From Boswellia sacra (lineage: Eukaryota; Streptophyta; Magnoliopsida; Sapindales; Burseraceae): DNA of 64,000 nt. Below the pieces are notes generated by a model. That model ran no database searches and was not told where the DNA came from. It saw nothing but the letters and a program-made list of their open reading frames with translations. The position numbers were made by a program, and so were the translations under genes. Shown here piece after piece: positions 1-12,004 of this stretch. Each line of letters starts with the position of its first letter. Position 1 is the first letter of the stretch. Location: contig SNVD02007196.1 of the NCBI GenBank assembly GCA_013180625.2, positions 186,001-250,000 of the forward strand. Direction: 5' to 3'.

Positions 1-252
1 GCGTTTTCTAAATGAACAATCCCATACTTCATCAAGAGAACAAAAACCAAACCATTTGTGTTTCTTTCACCTATGCAAAGTCAGTTGGGAAGAATCAAAA
101 CGCCATCAACCGCCATATCAATCCAATAGCAATCACAAGCCAAAAAGGGACAAACCCATTTTCAGTATTGCCTTTAAAGAACTCATTAACCATAAGATAT
201 ACAACACAAAGCGTTAAAATCTTAAAACGAAAACAAAAACAAACTCATTTAC

Positions 253-545
253 CTCAAACTGCAGATAATCTTTTCTTCTCTAAGCAGAAGCATGGTCCCA
301 AAGCAAGGCAGCAAAGGCCAAAGACAAACGAAATGCGGTTGTCTCCAGCAGTGACGAGAAACGTAACCCCCCAAAGGAAGAAACATGAATGAATCCTTCT
401 TTTGGAGGGCTTTTTCGCATACCAACTTCTCTCCCTTTTTTTTTTTCCCAAGAGAGAGAAAAGAGAGACAGCCCCCAGAAGATACGGTCTTTGTTAGAGG
501 AGTTATATCCATTTCAGGCAATGATTGCCTCAGCACTCAACTGGC
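253..545 (-). other. Possible 5' untranslated exon of a gene continuing left of the window
   Basis: On the minus strand a moderately GC-rich stretch ends in a good splice donor (GAG|GTAAAT, boundary near 253), and a CT/GA-rich tract at about 581-608 lies upstream. Such tracts are common near plant transcription starts. No protein family is recognisable in the open frames here, so I read it as a leader exon of a gene whose body lies beyond the left edge. It could equally be ordinary intergenic DNA. Confidence 0.28.
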
Positions 546-837
546 TTAACTAACTATAGAAAACTATATCCACGTTAAATCTTATTCACTCTCTCTCTAT
601 CTCTCTACACAGGTAAATAGTTTGAAAACGAATGGCTTATATTCTTCACAAATTATGGTAAGAATTGGTTGATGAAAAGGTTCAGCATCCAATCATGCTC
701 AATAGAAATAACCAACAAAATGTTGCTTTTTTAATGTCCATCATTACTGGAAGTTGGCTACCCTTACCGAGCTTTGTATTTGGCTCAAGAGGCTAGTACA
801 CATTAAATACATAAAACTGTAAACACTTATCCTTTTT

Positions 838-985
838 ATATTTTAATGGTATCAGAGTTCATGCTTTACTTCTTATAATTTAACGATATCAGAACCTTTC
901 CTCCCGAAAGGAGTTGAAATGTAATGTTGAAAATAATAAAATTCTCTTAGTTCAGCCCTACTGTCGATTGAGATCTTGATTTAGA
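838..985 (+). other. Endogenous pararetrovirus leader fragment with tRNA-Met primer-binding site
   Basis: TGGTATCAGAG at 847-857 matches the primer-binding site complementary to initiator tRNA-Met used by caulimovirids. A degraded second copy, with ATATCAGA, lies near 885-893 after about 37 bases, so the site has been duplicated. The following bases (CCTTTCCTCCC..., then GAAAATAATAAAATTCTC) recur beside the other copies at about 6000-6110 (minus) and 11956-12530 (plus). The leader points right while the adjoining coding remnants point left, so this locus is rearranged. Confidence 0.6.
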
Positions 986-2930
986 TTAAAGGTGCAAGAT
1001 CAGTTATGCCATCTACTTTTAGTTTTGCTTCAAGCATTTCGGCTACTGGTCTTGACATATTAAGAACAAAAGTTCTTTTGATTGTTTCTGTTTACTTGTT
1101 GAATTTGAAATAGAGAAATTCCTGTATAAGAAAATATTGCTCAAGCATTCGAACATCACAGTACTTGTTCTGAAGATACTCTTTCTCAGAAATTTCATTT
1201 CCATGATCTCCAGTATCAAAGAAATGAGCAATCATATATTTGATTAATTCATTGTATGACTGATCATGACTTAGAATATATTCTTTTTCTGGTTGAGTAA
1301 ATGTATCTGCCCACCATCTTCTTAAGGATCCGAGAAATCTTAAAGTAAGTCGAAGAGTGACTGCTCTTTTGCTAAGAATGTGGAGCACGTTGAATTTCTC
1401 CTTCTGCCCAAGCTAGCATCTTTTCGAAATATGCTAGTCTTTCTTCTGGCTTTAGACCATCTATATTCCAAAAAATTTTTACATTTGGAGCATTGGGCAC
1501 CTGGACTTGAACATCGAGTTCTTCTTGATTTTCTTGATTTTGGTTATCACCAACATTTGATGTAGAAGAAACTCCTGATGTTTCTCCTCTGCTTATGTCT
1601 AGTCTAAACTGAGGAGTTCTTTTCCTAAATCTGCCTATAGTATCAACATATGTTGGTGTTGCTTGAAAGTTTGAGGCTTAAATGATTGTACCATTACTAG
1701 TGAGTCTAGTAATAGGCGTATTTGCGTGATTTAAAGAAAAGAGATGTGTTTGGCCTTTGTAAGTCATCGAATGATGAATTACAAGAGCTGACTCATTGGG
1801 ATTCATGTCTAATCCATGTAATTGGATCAAAACTTTGATAGTGTTTGGCAAAGTAGGCTTGGAAATATCAAGAGTAAAGTTAGGCTCAACTTGTATGACA
1901 ACATGACCTTGATTAAAACCTACCACAATAGCTGAGATCAAAGCTTTTCCAAAAGTTTGCCAACGAGTATCTAAGACAGCAATAAAATAAGTAACATTTT
2001 TACCACCAAGGAATAATAGCTGCAATCCTATTCAAATTGCTCCCAGATGAATTCTATGGTAGCCTTCTCAACAATACCTTTGAACTTCAGTGGCATTGCT
2101 CCCCAAAATTTGTCACTTCTTCTGATTGATCAAATGCAAAAAAGCTATGCCTTTTATCAAATGGCAAGAGATTGATAACTCTAGTGCATTTGTTGTTTTG
2201 AAACAAATCTTCACTAGCTGCTGAGAAACGAACTGCTGTAGGAATGAATAGAGATTTTGGAAGACAATTGCTGTGAATTATAGGGGAACCTGCTCCTGTA
2301 TCAATAAGTGCAGAGAGAGAAACTTGTTCTTGATCAGAAATTTGAAGTACCACTTTGACATATGGATGAAAAATTGGACCAGATTGCATAGTATCAATAG
2401 GTACCTATCGAGGAATGTTCATGATGACTTCAGATTCATTACCTGTTTCATCTTCTGAATCATCTGGCTAGACTTCAATTGATAACAAGGCATCATCTGG
2501 ATCTTTTGACCAATAGTACCAATCTTCTGAAAATTCAAGCCGATCTATAAGTTGAAGAAGTCGAATAGGAGCCTTTTTTCTCTTCTTGCATTGTTTGGCA
2601 AAATGTCCCTTTTTGCCGCAAATAAAACATTTGCCTGATTGCTTTGAAAACTTTCGCTGCTTGACGAAACGATACTTGACATTTTTGTTATGTTTCTAAG
2701 GCTTTGGAAATTTCTTGTTAGAATTCTTCTTTTTTTTTTTTGTAAGGCGATTGTAACTGAACTAGAAGAAGAAGGAATTTCTGAAGAAGAATTTGAAAAT
2801 TCAGTTTTTCCTGTCTCTTGGTCATCCATAGCCTTTATGTTGCCCTTACTCTCGGGTCTTAATACAAAAGGAGAATATAAATAAACTTTTCTGTGGTAAC
2901 AACTCTTTCACACGCCCTCTTGGCTTAAAA
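966..2930 (-). pseudogene. Endogenous pararetrovirus copy A: rearranged polyprotein remnant
   Basis: Caulimovirid polyprotein pieces, all on the minus strand but out of normal order. From right to left they are the polyprotein N-terminus (2829 to about 2745), coat-protein C-terminal/zinc-knuckle region (about 2744-2545), aspartic protease (about 2470-2088, with DTGAGSP), part of the movement protein (about 2087-1664) and part of the coat protein (1663-970, with the LRRWWADTFTQPEKEY stretch). The junctions near 1664, 2087 and 2745 are visible because copy B carries the same blocks in the normal order. Frameshifts and stops break every block. No reverse transcriptase or RNase H region is present. 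It is not functional. Confidence 0.75.
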
Positions 2931-3003
2931 GCCTCGTCCAATAAACATGATCGTCAGTATTGGAGTTGATAGTGACCACTATCTTCAACAACTTCGTGAG
3001 GAA
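2930..3003 (+). pseudogene. Short inverted pararetrovirus fragment between copies A and B
   Basis: This roughly 70-base stretch matches the plus-strand copy C at about 9916-9995 (the region around GATAGTGACCACTATC), but the copies on either side of it point the other way. It is a piece of the segment between movement protein and coat protein, left by rearrangement. It carries no gene of its own. Confidence 0.65.
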
Positions 3004-5875
3004 CAGGGGATCCATCCCAAGCAATAGATCTTCTCTTGATTAATCAAATGCAAAAAAGTTATGCCTTTTATCAAATAGCAAGAGATTGATAGCTCTAGTG
3101 CATTTGCTGTTTTGAAACAAATCTCTACTAGCTACTGAGAAACGAACTGTTGTAGGAATGAATAGAGATTTTGGAAGACAATTGCTATGAATTATAAAGG
3201 AAACTGCTCCTGTATCAATAAGTGCAGAGAGAGAAACTTGTTCTTGATCAGAAATTTGAAGCACCACTTTGACATATGGACGAAAAGTTAGACCGGACTG
3301 CATAGTAAGATCAATAGGTACCTCTTGAGGAATCTTCATGATGACTCAGATTCATTGCCCATTTCATCTACTGAATCATCTGGCTAGACTTTAATTGATA
3401 ACAAGGCATCATCTAGATCTTCTGACCAATAGTACCAATCTTCTAAAAATTATGGTTGATCTATAAGTTCAAGAAGTTGAATAAGAGCCTTTTTTCTCTT
3501 CTTGCATTGTTTGGCAAAATGTCCCTTCTTGTTGCAAATAAAACATTTGCCTGATTGCTTTGAAAACTTTTGCTGCTTGACGAAATGATACTTGACATTT
3601 TTGTTCTGTTTCCAAGGCTTTTGAAATTTCTTCTTAGAATTCTTCTCTTTTTTTCAATTGCAAGCCGATTGATTAGAACATCCAAATTCTTGTGGCTTTT
3701 TGTTGCAGTATTTTGCAAGAGAATTTTTCTCAATCTACTTCATGTGCCTTTTTAGATCTTGATTTAGACAATGAATTTGAATCACTTATGTGGCTAACTG
3801 ATATAAGCTAGCAAGACTATAAGGTGCAATATCAATTATGCCATCTGCTTTTAGTTTTGCTTCAAGCATTTCGACTACTGGTCCGGCATATTAAGAACAA
3901 AAGTTATTTTGATTGTGTCCGTCTGCTTGTTCAATTTAAAGTAGAGAAATTCCTATCTGAGAAAATATTGCTTAAGCATTCGAACATCACAGCACTTGTT
4001 CTAAAGATACTCTTTCTCAAAAATTTCGCTTCCACGATCTCTAGTACCAAAGAAATGAGCAACCATATATTTGATTAATTCATTGTATGGCTGATCATGA
4101 CTTAGAATATATTCTTTTTCTGGTTGAGTAAATGTATCTGCCCACCATCTTCTTAAGGATCCGAGAAATCTTAAAATAAGTCGAAGAGTGACTGCTCTTT
4201 TGCTAAGAATGTGGAGCACGTTGAATTTCTCATTCTGTCCAAGCTAGCATCTTTTTGAAATATGCTGGTCTGGCTTTAAACCATTTATATTCCAAAAATT
4301 TTTTACATTTGGAGCATTAGGCACCTGAACTTGAACATTGAGTTTTTCTTGATTTTCTTGATTTTGGTTATCACCAACATTTGATGTAGAAGAAACTCTT
4401 GATGTTTCTCCTCTGCTCATGTCTGGTCTGAACTGAGGAGTTCTTTGCCTGAATCTGCCTGTAGTATCAACATATGTTAAAGTTGCAGGAATATGAGGCT
4501 GCTTCATCATAATTGGTTCAGCAACTAAGAAAGAGGAAGAGTTTGAAGAATTGTTTGATCTGTCTGATGTAGAATTAGATTGATCATCATCCCATCCAGA
4601 GGCATGAATAGGCCAATGCTGCACAGGTGGCATATCATAATTTCTCCGGAAGCCTTTGATACTATTGGCAATAGGACTTGCTTCCCAAATATCTGAATTC
4701 TTTTAATGGTTGCAATCCTATTTGAATTGCTCCCAGAGACAAAATCATTTTCTGGAAATTTGAACATCTTGATAGATTCGCCATATCTAACTGATTGAGA
4801 TCTAGGAAGCAAATGAGTTCTGGGCATATGAGTGCAAGATCTGGGATTCTTGCCTTCAAATTGGCACTTTTCACAAGGATAAATAGGAGCTAATTCTCTA
4901 GGAAAAGAAACTGAAGTTCTTACAGCAGACAAATTTTCTATTTTTGGCTTTTCATGGACAGTTTGAGGCTTGTTACTTTGCTCATACTCATTAATCTATT
5001 TTGGTGGAAAAATGAGCTGATTTTGCTTGAATGTTTGAGGCTGAATGATTGTACCATTACCAGTGAGTCTAATAATAGGCATATTTGTGTGATTTAAATA
5101 AAAGAGATGTGTTTGAACTTTATAAGTCATGGAATGATGAATTGCAAGAGCTGACTCATTGGGATTCATGTCTAGTCCATATAACTAGATCAAAACTTTG
5201 ATAGTGTTTGGCAAAGTAGGCTTGGAAATATCAAGGGTAAAGTTAGGCTCAACTTGTATAACAACATGACCTTGATTAAGACCTACCTCGACAGCTGAGA
5301 TCAAAGCTTTTTCAAAAGTTTATGAACGAGTATCTAAGACAGCAATAAAACAAGTAATATTTTTACCACCAAGGAATAATGGTTGCAATCCTATTTGAAT
5401 TATTCCCAGATGAATTTCACGGTAGCCTTCTCGACAATACATTTGAACTTCTAGTGCATAAATGACATGAAGATAGGTTTTTGAAGAGCTAGAAGAAATG
5501 GAATGGACTGACACTTCAGATGACTTATACACAGACTTGAGTTTTGGAGCTCTAAAAGGAACAAGGGTTTTTAGTTTATGAATAAGAACATTGACATCAT
5601 ATAACTTATAAAGATTAAGAGGATCTAGATGAAATGGTTGTAGAGAATTGGATTTAGTATCTAACTCATGTTCTGCATCAAAATGGAAGTTTGTAACTGA
5701 ACTAGAAGAAGAAGAAATTTTTTAAAAAGAATTTGAAAATTCAGTCTTTGCTATCTCTTGGTTATCCATAATCCTTATGTTGCCCTTTCTCTCGGATCTT
5801 AATACAAAAAGAGAATATAGATAAACTTTTCTATGGCAACAGCTCTTTCACACGCCCCATTGGCTTAACTACGAG
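3004..5875 (-). pseudogene. Endogenous pararetrovirus copy B: movement protein - coat protein - protease remnant
   Basis: The most orderly of the three copies. Reading leftwards from the start codon region near 5770: an acidic N-terminus; the 30K-type movement-protein region (about 5700-4660), ending in a cysteine cluster CEKCQ...SCTHMP near 4800-4880; the coat-protein region (about 4640-3560, with LRRWWADTFTQPEKEY near 4100-4170); a lysine-rich zinc-knuckle region (about 3560-3461); and an aspartic protease (3420-3036, DTGA near 3215). This is the petuvirus/florendovirus single-polyprotein order. Stops and frameshifts break it into fragments of about 70-135 codons. It ends abruptly after the protease, with no reverse transcriptase. 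Confidence 0.78.
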
Positions 5876-6481
5876 CAATACACCACTTGAAAATTCCTAA
5901 TCTATATTTCTTCATACTATATAGCCTTAACTGAATCATAACCTCTAACTCAAAAATTCGTAAGATATCAAAATGATAAAATTCAACCGACAGCAGGGCC
6001 GAATTGAGAGAACTTTATTATTTTAAACCTTACACTTTAACTCCTTCTGGGAGGAATCGCTTTGATACCATTAAATTATAAGAAGCAGAGCATGAGCTCT
6101 AATACCATTAAAATATAAGAAGGATAAGTGTTTATACAAAGGATAGACTCTAATCCAACTCTTATTCAATACCAATCCCACTCTACCTAATACAATACCA
6201 TGGTATCCTTTATATAAACAAAGCCAGGATACTATGCTAAGATGCTTTCTTATCTCTAAGGAATCTCCTTTATATATTATTACATGACTCACCATACTTT
6301 ATGTCACATCACACTACTTTATAACTCAAACTTTTTCTCTAACATCATTACACTGAACACCTCACTATTATGACTCATCATATAAGTACAATATTATATC
6401 ATTACACCTTATTAGCATGACTCATCACATGAATTATTACTTTTACTTTATATCTCATCAAGTCATATCATGTCTCTTTAC
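5876..6481 (-). other. Pararetrovirus leader and pregenomic promoter region of copy B
   Basis: Non-coding viral region upstream of copy B, read on the minus strand. A TATA-type box (rc of TTTATATAAA, about 6202-6212) lies about 100 bases before a doubled primer-binding site (rc TGGTATCAAAGC at about 6060-6071 and a second degraded copy near 6100-6111). The left part (5876-6060) is the leader running to the polyprotein start. The sequence right of about 6213 recurs at 11260-11480 and, inverted, at 11500-11860, which defines it as the viral intergenic promoter region. Confidence 0.6.
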
Positions 6482-7290
6482 CAATGCTTCTGCTGGTAGG
6501 TCCACTTTGCTTCTGCTTCATTATTCATCAAAGTTAAAAAAAGAAATCATCATACTATGGAACCTAATTAATGTTTGAAACCTGTAGATCAAATGGTTAC
6601 AAACTTCCATTTTGAGGCAGAATATGAGTCGGATACTAAACCAAATTCTCTACAACCATTTCATCTGGATCCTCTTAATCCTTATAAGTTCTATGATGTC
6701 CTTGTTCCTTTTAGAGCTGCAAAACTCGAGTCTGTGTATAAGTCATTTGAAGTGTCAGTCTAGTCTATTTCTTCTAGCTCTTCAGAAACATATCTTCCGC
6801 GCATTTTTGCACCAGAAGTTCAAAGGTATCATCGAGAAGGCTACCATGAAATTCATCTGGGAGCAATTCGAATAGGATTGTAACCATTATTCCTTGGTGG
6901 TAAAAATGTTACTTGTTTTATTGCTGTCTTAGTCTTAGATACTCGTTGGCAAACTTTTGAAAAAGCTTTGATCTTAGCTATTAAGGTAGGTCTTAATCAA
7001 GGTCATGTTGTTATACAAGTTGAGCCTAACTTTACCCTTGATATTTTCAAGCCTACTTTGCCAAACACTATCAAAGTTTCGATCCAGTTTCATAGATTAG
7101 ACATGAATCCCAATGAGTCAACTCTTGCAATTCATCATTCCATGACTTATAAAGTCCAAACACATCTCTTTTCTTTAAATCACACAAATATGCCTATTAC
7201 TAGACTCATTGGTAATGGTATAATCATTCAGCCTCAATCTTTCAAGCAAAATCAGCTCATTTTTTCACCCAAATGGATTAATAAGTATAA

Positions 7291-8229
7291 GCAAAGTAAG
7301 AAGCCTGAAACTGTCCATGAAAAGCCAAAAATAGAAAAGTTGTCTGCTGGAAGAACTTCAGTTTCTTTTCCTAGAGAATCAGCTCTTATCTATCCTTGTG
7401 AAAAGTTCCAACTTGAAAGTAAGAATCCCAAATCTTGCACTCATATGCCCAGAACTCATTTGCTTCCTAAATCTCAATCAGTTAGATATGGCAGATCTAT
7501 CAAGATGTTCAAATTTTTAGAAAATGATTTCGTCTCTAATCTCTCTAGAAATTATATTGCGGGAAGCTAGGTTGTTCAAAAGCTAGATCCAACAGAGTTC
7601 GGTCCTATTGAAAAGGCAGTCAAGTAGCAGAACACTAATGCTTTAGAACAAAACAAAGCATTAAAAGCTATTGCTGAGCAGTAAAGTAACAAGCCTCAAA
7701 CTATCCATGAAAAGCCAAAAATAGAAAAGTTTTTTGCTGGAAGAACTTTAGTTTCTTTTCCTAGAGAATCAGCTCTTATCCATCCTTGTGAAAAGTGCCA
7801 GCTTGAAGGCAAGAATCTTAGATCTTGCACTCATATGCCAAGAACTCATTTGCTTTCTAAATCTCAATCAGTTAGATATGGCGGATCTATTAAGATGTTC
7901 AAATTTCCAGAAAATGATTTCGTCTTTAATCTCTCTGGAACTTATGTTGCCAGAAGCTGGGTTATTCAAAAGCTAGATCCAACAGAGTTTGGTCCTTTTA
8001 AAAAGGAAGTCAACTAGCAGAACACTAATGCTTTAGAACAAAACAAAGCATTAGAAGCTATTGCTGAGCAGCATAGTAACAAACCTCAAACTATCCATGA
8101 AAAGCCAAAAATAGAAAAGTTGTCTACTGGAAGAACTTCAGTTTCTTTTCCTAGAGAATCAGCTCTTATCTATCCTTGTGAAAAGTGCCAACTTCAAGGC
8201 AAGAATCTCAGATCTTGCACTCATATGCC
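7291..8229 (+). repeat. 390-bp tandem repeat within the viral movement-protein region
   Basis: The marker CCATGAAAAGCCAAAAATAG begins at 7315, 7705 and 8095, exactly 390 bases apart each time. Each unit holds the block with CEKC...SCTHMP and the following TEFGP-like stretch. The third unit is cut by the solo LTR at 8230 and resumes at 9641. Copy B has a single unit. 390 is a multiple of three, so the expansion would have kept the reading frame, although stops now interrupt it. Confidence 0.85.
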
Positions 8230-9640
8230 TGATAGGTGTCTATTTATGTATTACTTTCATATCAATTTGTCCATGTTTCTTTGCTATATTCCTTGGTATT
8301 TTTATGTTTTTGTGTGGTTTTGATGTTTGTAGGAGTTTTGGAGCAACTTGCACAAAAATGAAGTAAAACCCTTCATTTTCACCTCTGCTAATCAAGCAAT
8401 TTCTCGGAGTTGATTGTATCGATATACAATTAACCGGATACATGCTATATACCATTGAAAAGCTCTCGAAGTCTATTTTTTAGAGAAATTTACGGTTCAC
8501 GAATTTATGTAGTGTACCGAAAGTTGTGATAAAAATGGTATGAGAAGTGTATATTTGTAATTCCATATATCACTGTAGCATGTTATTAAATACGGGGAAC
8601 TGTAGCAAGTTACTGTAGCAGAGTATTTAAACACATTTTAGGGTTTTATTTTCATAACTTGAAGAGGGGAGAACGTGGTGGAGGCTTCAGCTCTGGAATT
8701 CTTTCATCTCTTGGAGTTCTTGAAGGAGAAAGGAAGCTTGGAAAGAGGAAGAACTACAATCCAAAGAGAATTACATCAAATTTGCTAAGTTTTTCCCTTC
8801 CCTTTCATTTTCTGGAATGTCTCCATGTTGTATTGTATTTACCACGTTCTTAAACATGTGTAACTGAATCTGAATTGGTTGAGGGTGATTTCAAAGCCCC
8901 TGATATGGTTTTTGTAAGTTGATTGTGCAAGAAGTTGTTATCCAATTCTCTAATTGAAGTTGCTTGTATTTTCCTATATCTAATGCTTATGATTGCTTGC
9001 TGATTGTATTTGGAATGGCCAACTGAATATAATCTGGTTGTTGTCTATTGCTAGAGTAGAAATCTTGATCCGTAATTGTCTTGAATTTCTAATCCTTAGT
9101 AGCAAAATTGTGATCAGAGATTGCAATTGGAGAATACAACCTAAGTTAAATAATCCGAGCTTGTGTGTTTATTGCTTAGATCAACCTATCTTTCTTATCG
9201 TAATGCATCCATTGAATTAAATTTAGAGAGCTTGTTCTAGGTTGTTTAATGGATAGAGATTAAATAAAGAGCCTGTTTTATTTAACAACAAAGTAAGGAA
9301 AGATTGGGATAACAGAGCTTGTTGTTATCTACGGTTGGTAATTTCAATGGTGTAATTGGATGACAATTCTACAATTAATTCGCAAATCCATATCTTGTGG
9401 TAGAGAATGATCCCTTAACCAGGTTTCTCTCATTGATTTTTCATCAAATTAACTTTCTTTTGTTATTCTTTACTTGCATTAATTATTTCATTTAGTTAAT
9501 CAATCAACAAAACCCCCCGTTTATTCTGTTTTTGCTTTCGAATAACAAATTCAATTAGAATCAATCCTCGTGGGAACGATATCTTACTCATCACTTTATT
9601 ACTTGTGCGACTAGTATACTTGCTAGTTTCGAACGCATCA
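8230..9640. mobile_element. Solo LTR (1,411 bp) with ATGCC target-site duplication
   Basis: The segment starts TGATAGGTGT, ends GAACGCATCA (TG...CA) and is flanked by identical 5-bp repeats ATGCC (8225-8229 and 9641-9645). Removing it rejoins the viral sequence exactly. It has no internal domain, primer-binding site or second LTR, so it is a solo LTR left by recombination. The end sequence with CGTGGGAACGATA (about 9569-9581) is of a kind I associate with Ty3/gypsy Tat/Athila-type LTRs, but the lineage is a guess. It contains no convincing coding region. Confidence 0.85.
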
Positions 9641-11261
9641 ATGCCCAAAACTCATTTGCTTCCAGAAAATGATTTCGTCTCTAATGCCTTTGGAAATTAT
9701 GTTGCTAGAAGCTAGGTTGTTCAAAAGCTAGGTCCACCAAAGTTTGGTCTTATTGAAAAAGCGGTCAACTAGCAGAACACTAATGCTTTAGAACAAAACA
9801 AAGTATTAGAAGCTATTATTGAGCAGTAGGAGCAGATAAAGCAAGAACTTCATGAGATACGTAGGAAATTCAAGAAAGTTCACAGGCTTACAGTCAAGCA
9901 ACTTTTAGATGCTCATGAAAAGCCTCGTCCAATCAACATGATCATCAATACTGGAGTTGATAGTGACCACTATCTTCAACAACTTCGTGAGGAATAGTGT
10001 AGATACTTTGAGCAAAATAAGAAAAAGAAGATTTCTTGGAATAAAGATAAGCTGAGAAAGAATTCAAATATTTGGGAAAAAAGTCCTACTGGCAACAGTA
10101 TCAAAGACTTCTGGAGAAACTATGATATACCACCTATGCAGCCTTGGCCTATTCATGCCTCTGGATGGGATGATAATCAATCTAATTCTACATTAGATGG
10201 ATCAAACGATTCCTCAGACTCTTCCTCTTCCTCAGTTGTTAAACCAGTTATGATGGAGCAGCCTCATATTCCTGCAACTCCAACATATGTTGATACTACA
10301 GGCAGACTCAGGCAAAGAACTCCTTAGTTCACACCAGACATGAGTAGAGGAGAAACATCAGGAGTTTCTTCTACATCAAATGTTGGTGATAATCAAAATC
10401 AAGAAAATCAAGAAGAACTCCATGTTCAAGTTCAGGTGCTTAATGCTCCAAATGTAAAAAAATTTTGGAACATATATGGCCTAAAGCCAGAAGAAAGACC
10501 AGCATATTTCGAAAAGATGCTAGCTTGGGCAGAAGGAGAAATTCAACGTACTCCACATCTTAACAAAAGAGCAGTCACTCTTCGACTTATTTCAAGATTT
10601 CTCAGATCCTTGAGAAGATGGTGGGCAGATACATTTACTTAGCTAGAAAAAGAGTATATTCTAAGTCATTCTAAGTCATGATCAGCCATACAATGAATTA
10701 ATCAAATATATGGTTGCTCATTTCTTTGGTACTGGAGATCGTGAAAGCAAAATTTCTGAGAAAGAATATCTTTAAAACAAGTGCTGTGATGTTCAAATGC
10801 TTGAGCAATATTTTCTTATAGAGGAATTTCTCTACTTCAAATTCAACAAGAAGACGAACACAATCAAAAGAACTTTTGTTCTTAATATGCCAGGACCAGT
10901 GGCGAAAATGCTTGAAGCAAAACTAAAAGCAGATAGCATAACTAATCTTATATCTTATAGTCTTGCTACTTATATCAGTTAGCCACAGAAGTGATTCAAA
11001 CTCACTGTCTCAATCAAGATCTCAAAAAGCGCATGAAGCAGATTGAGAAAATTTCTATTGCAAAATACAGCAACAAGAAGCCATAAGAATTTGGATGTTT
11101 TCATCTATTGCTTTGCAACTGCAAAAAAGAGAAGAATTCTAAGAAGAAATTTTCAAAGGCTTGGAAACAGAACAAAAATATCAAGTATCGTTTCGTCAAG
11201 AAGTGAAAGTTTCCAAAGCAATCAGGCAAATGTTTTATTTGCTGCAACAAGAGACATTAGG

Positions 11262-11995
11262 CAAAGCCAAGATACTATGCTAGGATGCTTCCCTATCTTT
11301 AAAGAATCTCTTTTTCACATTATTACATGACTCACTATACTTTATATCACATCACGCTACTTTACAACTCAAACATTTTCTCTAACATCATTACACTAGA
11401 CACCTCACTACTATGACTTATCACGTAAGTACAATATTACATACTCATCACATAAGTACAATATTATATCATTACATTGGAAACCTCATTAACATGACTC
11501 AGTAGTGAGGTATCTAGTGTAATGATGTTAGAGATAAGGTTTGAGTTCTAAAGTAGTGTAATGTGACATAAAGTATGGAGAGTCATGTAATAACGTGTAA
11601 AGGAGATTCCTTATCCTTAGAGATAAGGAAGCATCATAACATAATGAGGTGTCCAATGTAATAATGTAATATTGTACTTATATGATAAGTCATAGTAGTG
11701 AGGTGTCCAGTGTAATGATGTTAGAGATAAGGTTTGAGTTGTAAAGTAATTTGATGTGACATAAAGTATAGTGAGTCATATAATAAGGTGTAAAGGAGAT
11801 TCCTTAGAGATAAGGAAGCATCATAGCATAGTATCCTGGCTTTGCCTATATAAAGGATACCATGGTATTGTATTAGGTAGAGTTGGATTGGTATTGAATA
11901 AGAGTTGGATTAGACTTTATCATTTGTATAAAAACGTATCCTTCTAATAATTTAATGGTATCAGAGCCTTTCCTCCCAAAAGAAGTTGAAGTGTA
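11262..11995. repeat. Head-to-head copies of the viral promoter/leader region (inverted repeat) with PBS
   Basis: 11262-11495 repeats the intergenic region also found at about 6230-6480. 11500-11860 is the same material in the opposite orientation, making a large imperfect palindrome centred near 11500. The right arm continues through a TATA box (TATATAAA, 11847-11854) to a primer-binding site TGGTATCAGAGC (11956-11967), which points right. This looks like two viral ends joined in opposite orientation. Confidence 0.65.
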
Positions 11996-12004
11996 AGGTT
12001 CAAA

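Larger units (their letters stand above)
6575..11262 (+). pseudogene. Endogenous pararetrovirus copy C: movement protein - coat protein remnant split by a solo LTR
   Basis: Plus-strand copy. The movement-protein region runs 6575-8229 and resumes at 9641-9870. The coat-protein region runs about 9870-11040, with the longest open pieces at 10136-10327, 10340-10642 and 10797-10982. The lysine-rich region before the zinc knuckle runs to about 11262, where the copy is joined directly to viral leader DNA. The longest open piece is 200 codons (6968-7570). The cysteine-containing end of the movement protein is present three times. Stops such as TAG at 7568-7570 and small insertions (a repeated CTAAGTCATT near 10658-10680) rule out function. 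Protease and reverse transcriptase are missing. Confidence 0.75.

Noticed and set aside
11500..12000. Viral leader as an LTR of a retrotransposon with PBS TGGTATCAGAGC
   Set aside because: The bases before the PBS do not end in CA, no matching second LTR flanks the cluster, and the adjacent genes have caulimovirid order.
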